Assembly: GCA_963728985.1 (NCBI GenBank)
Contig: CAVSME010000009.1
Span: 186,001 to 250,000 of the forward strand
Length of the DNA stretch: 64,000 nucleotides
Reading direction: 5' to 3'
Origin: DASXAI01 sp963728985
GTDB taxonomy: Bacteria; Actinomycetota; Acidimicrobiia; Acidimicrobiales; Ilumatobacteraceae
A program made the position numbers and the translations under genes. The notes below the pieces were generated by a model that was not told the DNA's origin, did not search any database, and worked only from the letters and a program-made list of their open reading frames with translations. Positions 52,045-58,972 of this stretch are shown here, in pieces; position 1 is the first letter of the stretch, and the number at the start of each line of letters is the position of its first letter.

Positions 52045-53010
52045 ATGCCCTCTGCCCAGCACGCCATCGGGTCCGGTTTCGGTCGCAGGACGACGGCGGC
52101 GGAGGTCGTCGCCGGCATCGACCTGACCGGCAAGGTCGCCATCGTCACCGGGGGCTACTCGGGGATCGGGCTGGAGACCACGAGAGCGCTGGCCGACGCC
52201 GGCGCCCACGTCGTCGTGCCCGCCCGCCGGCCCGACGTCGCCGCCGCGGCGCTGACCGACGTTCCCGACGCCGAGGTCGGCCACCTGGACCTCGGCGACC
52301 TCGTCAGCGTGCAGGCCTTCGCCGACGGCTTCCTCGCCTCCAGCCGCGCCCTCGACATCGTCGTCAACAACGCCGGCATCATGGCGTGCCCCGAGACCCG
52401 GGTCGGGCCCGGCTGGGAGGCGCAGTTCGCCACCAACCACCTCGGCCACTTCGCACTGGTCAACCGGTTGTGGCCGGCGATCGCCGTCGGCGGCGGGCGC
52501 GTGGTCTCGGTGTCATCGGCCGGGCACCGCCGCTCGGGAATCCGCTGGGACGACGTCCAGTTCGAACACGGCTACGACAAGTGGACCGCCTACGGGCAGG
52601 CCAAGACGGCCAACGTCCTGTTCGCCCTCCACCTCGACACTCGTGGCGAACGCGACGGCGTCCGGGCGTTCTCCGTGCACCCCGGCGGCATCCTCACCCC
52701 GCTGCAGCGCCACCTGGCCACCGACGAGATGGTGGCGCTCGGCTGGATCGACGAAGCGGGCAACGTCGTCGCCAAGGGCTTCAAGACCCCGGAGCAGGGC
52801 GCGGCCACCTCGGTGTGGGTGGCGACCTCCCCGCAGCTCGATGGCATGGGCGGCGTCTACTGCGAGGACTGCGATGTCGCCGAGCCGGCGGCCGACGACT
52901 CGACCGGAGCGGGCGTGCGCCGATGGGCCACCGACCCCGAGCAAGCGGCCCGGCTCTGGGCGCTATCGGCCCAGCTCACGGGCATCGACGCCTTCGCCAC
53001 CGCCTCGTGA
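52045..53010 (+). CDS. SDR oxidoreductase, retinol-dehydrogenase-like
   Basis: 321 residues. The NAD(P) loop is IVTGGYSGIGLETTRAL, followed by VNNAGIMACPETRVGPGWEAQFATNHLGHF, the pattern of the RDH/WWOX-like group. The catalytic segment is KWTAYGQAKTANVLFAL (Y-x-x-x-K). Start ATG follows TAGGGT (52033-52038) by six bases. Downstream up to 53263 is non-coding apart from a TTGACA near 53168 that may be a -35 element for the VOC gene. Confidence 0.88.
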   Translation: MPSAQHAIGSGFGRRTTAAEVVAGIDLTGKVAIVTGGYSGIGLETTRALADAGAHVVVPARRPDVAAAALTDVPDAEVGHLDLGDLVSVQAFADGFLASSRALDIVVNNAGIMACPETRVGPGWEAQFATNHLGHFALVNRLWPAIAVGGGRVVSVSSAGHRRSGIRWDDVQFEHGYDKWTAYGQAKTANVLFALHLDTRGERDGVRAFSVHPGGILTPLQRHLATDEMVALGWIDEAGNVVAKGFKTPEQGAATSVWVATSPQLDGMGGVYCEDCDVAEPAADDSTGAGVRRWATDPEQAARLWALSAQLTGIDAFATAS

Positions 53011-53263
53011 TCTGAGCCACCGCCTGGTCGTCGCGATCAGGTCGCACGACGAGGCCGTCGCCGCGCTCATCAGTGACCTGCGCCGCAACCCCGAGTTCGA
53101 GGTCCGCGGGAACGCCCACCCCATCGGCGAGAAGCGGCGCGCCCCGACTCCGCCTGGTCGAGCCCGGTTGACAGCCACGAGTTCGTCGCACCGCCGCCGG
53201 ACCCGATGGAGAATCGCGTCGGGTTGGGTGCACCATGGTCAGCATCGACCAGGAGGTGTCCGA

Positions 53264-53668
53264 ATGGCGACAGTGAGCGTCCGGTACATCGTGAACGACG
53301 TCGACGAAGCGATCGTCTTCTACTGCCAGCAGCTCGGGTTCGTGGAGGTGATGCACCCGGCCCCCACGTTCGCCATGGTCAAGCGCGACGACCTGCGCCT
53401 GACGTTGAGCGCGCCGGGCGGACCGGGTGGCGGCGGCCAGGCCATGCCCGATGGCACGCTCCCCCGCCCCGGCGGCTGGAACCGCTTCGCCCTCGAGGTG
53501 ACCGACCTCGACTCGATGGTCGGCACGCTCCGTGCCAGTGGGGCGCGGTTCCGCAACGAGATCGTGACCGGCGTGGGTGGCCGGCAGATCCTCGTCGAGG
53601 ACCCGTCGGGCAACCCTGTCGAGCTGTTCGAGCCCATCCTGGACGAGGCGAAGCTGGCCTCGTCCTGA
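53264..53668 (+). CDS. VOC (glyoxalase/bleomycin-resistance fold) family protein
   Basis: 134 residues. SVRYIVNDVDEAIVFYCQQLGF and FALEVTDLDSMVGTLRASGA are the two beta-alpha-beta halves, ending QILVEDPSGNPVELFEP with a metal-ligand glutamate. Members include glyoxalases, dioxygenases and resistance proteins; this one cannot be assigned. ATG 53264 has a perfect AGGAGGT at good spacing, which rejects the longer upstream frame. Confidence 0.88.
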   Translation: MATVSVRYIVNDVDEAIVFYCQQLGFVEVMHPAPTFAMVKRDDLRLTLSAPGGPGGGGQAMPDGTLPRPGGWNRFALEVTDLDSMVGTLRASGARFRNEIVTGVGGRQILVEDPSGNPVELFEPILDEAKLASS

Positions 53669-53716
53669 CCCGGGCAGTACGCGCCCTTCGCGGTCAATCC
53701 ACTACCCTCTGAGTCC

Positions 53717-54397
53717 TTGTCTGCGTCGGCGCCTGACGCCCTCCATCGGCGGGAGCAACCGGACGGGCGCCGCACCGCCCGCTCACGAGCGACCGAGGTC
53801 GCCATCCGCCGGGCCGCGCTGCGCCTCATGGTCGAGCGGGGCTACGACGCCACGACGGCCGACGACATCGCCCGTGAGGCGGGCGTCTCGTCGGACACGT
53901 TCTACCTGTACTTCCCCACCAAGGAGATGGCCGTCCTCTTCCCCGACGGCCTCGTCGTCGGGTTGGTGCTGGCCGGCCTCGGGCAGCGGCCGGCCAGCGA
54001 AGACCCGGTGGTGTCGCTGGTAGCGGCGGTCGCGACCACGTTCGATTCGCTGTACCGGCTCAGTCGCGACGACGACGTGCTGCGCAACGGCCTGCGGGTG
54101 ATGCTGCGCGAGCCACGGCTCGAACGGGTGCTGGTCGAGCGCCGACTCGGCGTCGAGAGCGAGGCGTGGGCGGCGATGCAACGGCGCGGTGTCCCGGCCG
54201 ACGACCTCGCCGTGCAGGCGGGCACCGCCACCGTCGTCACGTTGGGCTTCCTCGCCCTCCAGCGCTGGGCCGACAGCGACGGGTCGCGACCGCTGACCGA
54301 GATCCTCGCCGAGTGCCTCCGCCAGGCCCCCGACCCGTCGCTGCTGCAGCGCGGGCTCGACGCCGCCGCCGCCGACACCCCGGGCGGGCCCTGCTAG
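53717..54397 (+). CDS. TetR-family transcriptional regulator
   Basis: 226 residues. The DNA-binding part is RRAALRLMVERGYDATTADD and IAREAGVSSDTFYLYFPTKE. The C-terminal ligand domain is not recognisable beyond the family. The start is TTG 53717, preceded after eight bases by TACCCT (53703-53708), consistent with a leaderless message. No obvious target adjacent; an inverted repeat with 12 bp arms lies just downstream. Confidence 0.85.
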   Translation: MSASAPDALHRREQPDGRRTARSRATEVAIRRAALRLMVERGYDATTADDIAREAGVSSDTFYLYFPTKEMAVLFPDGLVVGLVLAGLGQRPASEDPVVSLVAAVATTFDSLYRLSRDDDVLRNGLRVMLREPRLERVLVERRLGVESEAWAAMQRRGVPADDLAVQAGTATVVTLGFLALQRWADSDGSRPLTEILAECLRQAPDPSLLQRGLDAAAADTPGGPC

Positions 54398-54430
54398 GCC
54401 CAGCCCCGCCGGACGTCAGAGGATGGCGGT

Positions 54431-54491
54431 TTGGGTGCCGATTGCCTCGCCTGGCGGGCCGATCCGCACCCATGACCGAATCGGCACCCAA
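54431..54491. repeat. Inverted repeat with 12 bp perfect arms
   Basis: TTGGGTGCCGAT (54431-54442) and ATCGGCACCCAA (54480-54491) are perfect complements around 37 bases. The spacer holds a partial extra copy, GATCCGCACCCA. It lies 34 bases after the TetR stop and in a 260-base gap otherwise empty of recognisable genes. It could be a terminator stem, a regulator site or the ends of a small element. Confidence 0.6.
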
Positions 54492-54657
54492 TGTTGCGCT
54501 CCCTCAGCGGCGCCTGCCCGAGGACCGCCGGCGATCCCGCCCCGATCGCCGACGCGCTCACACCGGGAGCATCGCCAGCGCCTGTCGGCCCGTTTCAGCA
54601 GCGCGTGTAACGGCGGCGGCCGCGACGGCGATCCTTCCATCGACAGGAGTTGCGTTG

Positions 54658-54891
54658 GTGCAGGAACCGGGAGGTGGACATCGCGTGCGGCGATCGGTGG
54701 TCAGACAAGTCCGAGCGGAGCGGGAGCTCGCCCGCCAGGAGCGTGAGATGGCAGCGTGCGACCTCCACGAGGCCTACCTCTTCGGAGGCCCACTCGAGGA
54801 CGAGCGGCGCCGGAGTGGCGAGGCTCACCTGGCGCTGGCGCGTGAGCACGAACAGATCGCCGAGGCACTCGAGCGCGACATCGCGTCGTGA
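54658..54891 (+). CDS. Small charged helical protein of unknown function
   Basis: 77 residues, not recognised. The sequence is strongly charged and helical, for example VRQVRAERELARQEREMAA and LALAREHEQIAEALERDIA, suggesting a coiled-coil hairpin. CAGGAG lies about nine bases before GTG 54658, and GGAGGT nine bases before an in-frame GTG at 54685, so either start is possible. It precedes another unknown gene after 45 bases. Confidence 0.5.
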   Translation: MQEPGGGHRVRRSVVRQVRAERELARQEREMAACDLHEAYLFGGPLEDERRRSGEAHLALAREHEQIAEALERDIAS

Positions 54892-54936
54892 CAGGGCACG
54901 GGGTTCGCCGCCCGCGACGGCGGGTATGGAGACGGT

Positions 54937-55389
54937 GTGGGTGTCGATGCATCCCCATGGCCGTCGGACACGCTCGTCTACGTCGGTGATGGCCAGATGG
55001 AACCGCTCGCCGGTCCGCCTGCGCCATCCCAGCGCTGCCTGGCGACGGTCACGCCCGACGAGGCCACTGACCTGCTGCACCGCTCGCCGGACGCAACGGG
55101 ACGGCCAGTCGTGGTCCTCGATTCGACCGGCATCGTCGCCGGCGCCCAGGCCGCTCGCTTCATGGTGATGACCGACACCGTCGGCCAGGCTCTCTTGCGG
55201 CGGTTGGACGGCGACGAGGGCTGGGCCCTCTCCGCCGCCGAGGTCCACCAGGCCTTCGAGAGCGACACCGAACCGCAGGGTCCCGACATGCCCGCGGTCG
55301 TCATGGACGCCGCCGGCCAGGTGATCCACGGCGCCGACGTGCTCAGCGAAGTCCGACAACCGACGCCGATGGTGATCCTCGTCGAGTGA
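54937..55389 (+). CDS. Protein of unknown function with two D-x-x-G-x-(V)-x-x-G repeats
   Basis: 150 residues, not recognised as a whole. Two internal segments are alike: RPVVVLDSTGIVAGAQ (56-71) and MPAVVMDAAGQVIHGA (118-133). Each is a hydrophobic strand, then Asp-x-x-Gly, then a strand ending in Gly, which is the shape of the ParB/sulfiredoxin-like nucleotide-binding box, here without its usual Arg. No membrane segment or signal peptide. GTG start without a strong ribosome site. Ends 13 bases before a convergent deacetylase. Confidence 0.55.
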   Translation: MGVDASPWPSDTLVYVGDGQMEPLAGPPAPSQRCLATVTPDEATDLLHRSPDATGRPVVVLDSTGIVAGAQAARFMVMTDTVGQALLRRLDGDEGWALSAAEVHQAFESDTEPQGPDMPAVVMDAAGQVIHGADVLSEVRQPTPMVILVE

Positions 55390-55402
55390 CGGCGGACGCG
55401 CC

Positions 55403-56194
55403 TCAGGCCGGCACGTGCAGTGCCGTCTCGCGTCGACCGCCGCTCCACGGTGGCTGCACCCGCACCAGGTGGTCGTAGCGGAGGAACGCATCGACGAGGT
55501 CGGCCGGCATGTCGCCGTAGGGCGAGCGCTGTGAGGCGTGCAGGCCGATGGCGTGGAGTCGGCGGTCGATGTGCGGGCCGACGTCCAGCACCGTCGTGAT
55601 CTCGTCGTCGGGGCGGCCGAGCTCGGTGGTCTCGAGCGTCAGGTGGCCGCTGGCCGGGTTGGCGTCTTCCAGGCACGCCAGCCAGCGCTGCAGCAACGAG
55701 CGCGTGACGCACCAGTGGTAGAGGCTGGCGTCCGGCCGACTGCGCCGCACCGCCTCGGTGGTGGCCTCGGCGATGCGAATGTGATCGCGGTGCCCGTCTC
55801 CCCCGGTGGGGTCGAGCGTCACCACGACGTGCGGGTCGACGCGTTCCAGCACGGTTGCGACGGCGTCGACGACAGCCGCGAGCGGGGCGCCGACGAGCGT
55901 GCCGGCGGGGGCGTCACCGGCCATGCCCGAATCCACGAAGTCGAGCAGGATCACCTCGGCCGCCCCGAGGGCGGCACCCGCCTCGCGGAGCTCACGGACA
56001 CGCAACTCGGCGAGCGTGCCGCCACCGAGGGAACACCCCGGTGCCAGCTCGCCCGCCTCGCCTCGCGTCGCGCAGCACACGGTCACGTGGGCACCGCCGG
56101 CCGCGGCGTCGGCGATCACGGAGCCGCAGCCGAACGTCTCGTCGTCGGGATGGGCCACGACGAGGAGCAACCGGCGCCCGGCCCAGTCCGTCAT
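55403..56194 (-). CDS. PIG-L family deacetylase (LmbE/MshB-like)
   Basis: 263 residues. The zinc motif LLLVVAHPDDETFGCGSVIAD is diagnostic of the family, and DPTGGDGHRDHIRIAEATTEA supplies the second metal histidine. Known members deacetylate N-acetylglucosamine conjugates, such as MshB in mycothiol synthesis and Mca. The gene overlaps the preceding cupin gene (ATGA), so they are co-translated under the PadR operators. Whether it acts on mycothiol adducts is not shown. Confidence 0.88.
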   Translation of the reverse strand: MTDWAGRRLLLVVAHPDDETFGCGSVIADAAAGGAHVTVCCATRGEAGELAPGCSLGGGTLAELRVRELREAGAALGAAEVILLDFVDSGMAGDAPAGTLVGAPLAAVVDAVATVLERVDPHVVVTLDPTGGDGHRDHIRIAEATTEAVRRSRPDASLYHWCVTRSLLQRWLACLEDANPASGHLTLETTELGRPDDEITTVLDVGPHIDRRLHAIGLHASQRSPYGDMPADLVDAFLRYDHLVRVQPPWSGGRRETALHVPA

Positions 56195-56664
56195 GCGCCG
56201 GGAGGCGGCAGGATCTCGATGCCGTGGGCGGCGGCGATGGCCACGACCCGCTCGACGTCGGGCTGCTGGGGGACGGGCAGCGCGGGGACCGGGGCGGGCT
56301 CACCCAACTGCCGGAAGAACCGCTCGCCGCCTCCCGGCGTGCCCAGTACCAGCATGCGCGCTTCGGGGCTGCGGACCTCGAAGCGGTGGCGCACGCCGCG
56401 GGGGCCGAACACGAAGTCGCCCGGACCAGCCCGGCGCGGCCCGGCGTCGCCCAGGAAGAAGTCCACCTCGCCGTCGATCACGAAGAACGCCTCGTCCCTG
56501 CCGTGGTGCACGTGCATGGGCGGGTTGGCGTCGGCGGTGAGCCACGTATCGATGACGGTCAGCGCGCCCCCGGTCTCTTCGGTGGTGGCCTTCACGTCCA
56601 TGAGCATGTTGAAGCTCCAGATCAGGCGGTCGGTGTCGGTGATCGTCGGCTCGGTGATGGTCAC
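56191..56664 (-). CDS. Cupin-domain protein
   Basis: 157 residues. The cupin motif is seen as NPPMHVHHGRDEAFFVIDGEVDFFLG and the second motif as GDFVFGPRGVRHRFEV, giving three histidines and a glutamate for metal. Such single-domain cupins range from dioxygenases to sensors. GTG 56664 is chosen because GGAGG lies seven bases upstream; the longer frame would run through the operators. Divergent from the PadR gene. Confidence 0.85.
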   Translation of the reverse strand: MTITEPTITDTDRLIWSFNMLMDVKATTEETGGALTVIDTWLTADANPPMHVHHGRDEAFFVIDGEVDFFLGDAGPRRAGPGDFVFGPRGVRHRFEVRSPEARMLVLGTPGGGERFFRQLGEPAPVPALPVPQQPDVERVVAIAAAHGIEILPPPGA

Positions 56665-56682
56665 GGTAGTGCCTCCTCGGGA

Positions 56683-56732
56683 TACTGCACTCTGCAGTAC
56701 GTTCGCTGGCGATATACTGCACACTGCAGTAT
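56683..56732. promoter_or_regulatory. Twin palindromic operators between cupin and padR genes
   Basis: TACTGCA-CTC-TGCAGTA (56683-56699) and ATACTGCA-CAC-TGCAGTAT (56714-56732) are near-identical perfect palindromes whose centres are 32 bases apart, about three helical turns. They lie in the 99-base gap between two divergent starts and are best explained as sites for the PadR protein. Binding would shut both promoters. Confidence 0.75.
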
Positions 56733-56763
56733 GATCCGTCAACCCCTCCTGTCAGGAGACTCG

Positions 56764-57381
56764 ATGGAGCTGTCATCTACGTCGTACGCCTTGCTCGGCC
56801 TGCTCGCCGTGCGAGCGTGGACGACGTACGAACTGGCGAACCAGACGAAGCGGAGCCTGCGGTTCTTCTTCCCGCGCGCCGAGCGCCACCTCTATGCCGA
56901 GGCCAAGCGGCTGGCCGACGCCGGGCTCGCTCGCAGCGAGGAAGCCTTCACCGGCCGGCGGCGCAGCACCACCTACGCGATCACACCGGCGGGCCGCCGG
57001 GCACTGCAGAAGTGGCTGCGCACCGAGCCGGCGCCGCCGGTGCTCGAGGCCGAGGTCCTGCTGCGGACCTTCTTCGCCGACAGCGGGCGCCGCGAGGACC
57101 TACTGGCGGCGCTCGAGACGGCGCGCCAGCAAGCGATCGCCGCTCAGGGGGAGCTGGCGGCCATGGCCCGCCAGAGCCTCGACGGCGAGGCGCCGTTCCC
57201 CGAGCGGGCCTCGGTCGGCGCGTTGGGTCTGCGCTTCGTGACGGACTTCCACCGGCTGGTCGAGCAGTGGGCGGGCTGGGCCAGCGACGAGGTGGCCACG
57301 TGGACGCACGCCGACGGGCGGGGCTGGGACGGCGCCCGCGCTGTGAACGCCGACGTCGCCGAACACGGCGACCGACGCTGA
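56764..57381 (+). CDS. PadR-family transcriptional regulator
   Basis: 205 residues. SSTSYALLGLLAVRAWTTYELA and RHLYAEAKRLADAGLARSEE form the winged helix; RRRSTTYAITPAGRRALQKWL is the wing and signature of PadR proteins. The C-terminal helices mediate dimerisation, as in AphA-type members. ATG 56764 is set by CAGGAG; an ATG at 56731 falls inside the operator and is rejected. It probably controls itself and the divergent cupin/PIG-L pair. Confidence 0.88.
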   Translation: MELSSTSYALLGLLAVRAWTTYELANQTKRSLRFFFPRAERHLYAEAKRLADAGLARSEEAFTGRRRSTTYAITPAGRRALQKWLRTEPAPPVLEAEVLLRTFFADSGRREDLLAALETARQQAIAAQGELAAMARQSLDGEAPFPERASVGALGLRFVTDFHRLVEQWAGWASDEVATWTHADGRGWDGARAVNADVAEHGDRR

Positions 57382-57398
57382 CGCCCCGACGGGGCGTC
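57380..57398 (+). terminator. Hairpin after padR
   Basis: GACGCCCC and GGGGCGTC form a perfect 8 bp stem with a three-base loop directly at the padR stop. There is no T-run after it, as is common in high-GC actinobacteria. Confidence 0.45.
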
Positions 57399-57546
57399 TG
57401 GTCGGGCCGGCGCGGATGGTTGTGCGCGGAGCGGAAGGTGCGGCCGAGTCCGCGGCCACGGGCACCGGCCCCGGCCCGCGGGGTTCGAGCGCTCGGATCG
57501 GGGGCACCAGTAGCTTGAAGCGGCACCGACCGAACGGGAGGGTCAG

Positions 57547-58206
57547 ATGACAGTGCGCGAGGAGTCGTCGGGCGCTCTGGTGGTCACCATCTCCGCGTCG
57601 TACGGCGCCGGCGGCAGCGTGGTGGGACCGGCGCTGGCCGAGCGGCTGGACGTCCCCTTCTACGACCGGCTGCTCCACGGCCCCGAGACCCACAACGCCG
57701 AGCACATCCTCGAGCGCCTCTCGGAAGAGGAGCGCCGGCAGCGGGCGCCCAGCACGGTGGCCAGCAACCTCGGCCACATGAGTGCCCTCTTCGGCTTCTC
57801 GACGCAGGCGGCGGCCGACCTCGACCCCCGCCCGCGCATACGCCAGGAGGTCGAGGCAAACGTGATGCGCATCGCCCTCGGGCCACGGGGCGGCGTCATC
57901 CTCGGGCGGAGCGCCGCCGTCGTGCTCGGCGGCAAGGGGCTGGCGTTCCACGTGCGTCTCGACGGGCCGGCCGAGCGCCGGCTGGCCCAAGGCGTGCGCA
58001 TCGAGAGCGTCTCCGAAGACGTCGCCCGCCTGCACCAGGCCGACGCCGACCGGGCCTGGACCACCTTCACCAAGCGGGTCTTCGGCCGTGATCCGGCCGA
58101 CCCCCAGCTGTACCACCTCATCGTGGACTCCACGGTGCTACCGCTGCCCGCGTGCGCGGCGCTCATCGCCGACGCCGCGACCGCATGGTGGAGCCAGCGT
58201 GCCTGA
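57547..58206 (+). CDS. Cytidylate kinase-like protein
   Basis: 219 residues. VVTISASYGAGGSVVGPALAERL is the P-loop region of the cytidylate kinase-like family, although the usual GxxGxGK[ST] is altered (no lysine). FYDRLLHGP is the following conserved segment, and GVILGRSAAVVLGG marks the CoaE/CMP-kinase-like core. Some members phosphorylate nucleosides; others are uncharacterised. GGGAGG precedes the ATG. The downstream gene overlaps its stop by 8 bases, indicating co-expression. Confidence 0.82.
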   Translation: MTVREESSGALVVTISASYGAGGSVVGPALAERLDVPFYDRLLHGPETHNAEHILERLSEEERRQRAPSTVASNLGHMSALFGFSTQAAADLDPRPRIRQEVEANVMRIALGPRGGVILGRSAAVVLGGKGLAFHVRLDGPAERRLAQGVRIESVSEDVARLHQADADRAWTTFTKRVFGRDPADPQLYHLIVDSTVLPLPACAALIADAATAWWSQRA

Positions 58207-58927
58207 CCCCTCCCCTGCCTTCTCCGAAGACGAGCAGCGCGGCTGGCGCGAAGGGGAGATGTTCTGCCGCCCGGGCATCCCGGCGCAGGCGACGTACCCG
58301 GCCGGGGTCGATTGGCTCGACATCGACGGCGCCCCCGCCCCTGCCATCTTCGTACCGTCGACCCTCCCCGATGGTCCCGTGCCGGTGATGGTCCTGCTGC
58401 ACGGGGCCTCGTCCAATCCGCTGCAGGCCCTGCCGATCGTGCAGGACGAAGCCGAGCGCCGGCACTTCGTCGTCGTCGTGCCGAAGAGCGTCGGCATCAC
58501 CTGGGACGCGATCCACGGAGACTTCGGCGCCGACGTCACCGCCATCGATGTCGTGCTCACCGCCGTGCTCGACCACGTCGAGGCCGACCCTCGGCGGCTC
58601 GCCGTCGCCGGCTTCTCCGACGGCGCCTCGTACGCCCTCACGCTCGGGCTGGCCAACGGCAACCTGTTCCCCTCGATCCTGGCCTTCTCCCCCGGGTTCT
58701 TCGTGCCCGCCCGGCGCCAGGGGTGGCCGTCGATCTTCGTGTCCCACGGCCGCTCCGATCCCGTCCTCCCCATCGATCAGTGCGGGCGCCTCGTGGTGAC
58801 CGCGTTGCGCATGGCCGACTACGAGGTGCAGTACCACGAGTTCGACGGTGGCCATCGAGTCCCCGCCGAGGCCCTGACCGCCGGACTCGACCGCTGGCTC
58901 GGCCCGCCCCCTGACGCGACGGGGTGA
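58199..58927 (+). CDS. Alpha/beta hydrolase, phospholipase/carboxylesterase-like
   Basis: 242 residues. VMVLLHGASSNPLQALPIV is the oxyanion strand, VAGFSDGASYALTLGLANG the nucleophile elbow with serine, and VQYHEFDGGHRVPAEAL the catalytic histidine. SHGRSDPVLPIDQCGRL places the acid. This is the feruloyl-esterase/carboxylesterase group; no signal peptide, so the enzyme is probably cytoplasmic. GTG 58199 overlaps the kinase-like gene. Confidence 0.85.
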   Translation: MPDPSPAFSEDEQRGWREGEMFCRPGIPAQATYPAGVDWLDIDGAPAPAIFVPSTLPDGPVPVMVLLHGASSNPLQALPIVQDEAERRHFVVVVPKSVGITWDAIHGDFGADVTAIDVVLTAVLDHVEADPRRLAVAGFSDGASYALTLGLANGNLFPSILAFSPGFFVPARRQGWPSIFVSHGRSDPVLPIDQCGRLVVTALRMADYEVQYHEFDGGHRVPAEALTAGLDRWLGPPPDATG

Positions 58928-58951
58928 CCCCGCAGGACGCGGGGCCACCCC
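58921..58951. terminator. Bidirectional hairpin between convergent genes
   Basis: GGGGTGACCCCGC and GCGGGGCCACCCC pair with one mismatch to give a 13 bp stem with a five-base loop, just past the hydrolase stop and 21 bases before the ABC permease stop. It can terminate both transcripts. Confidence 0.6.
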
Positions 58952-58972
58952 ATGCACCTCTCGCTGTCGTCG

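Noticed and set aside
53011..53263. Open frame continuing upstream of the VOC gene, reading LVVAIRSHDEAVAALISDLR
   Set aside because: No family similarity recognised, and the VOC start has a perfect AGGAGGT. Possibly a remnant, but not supportable.
56731..56763. Upstream ATG for the PadR gene
   Set aside because: It lies inside the second operator palindrome and lacks a ribosome site, while ATG 56764 has CAGGAG.
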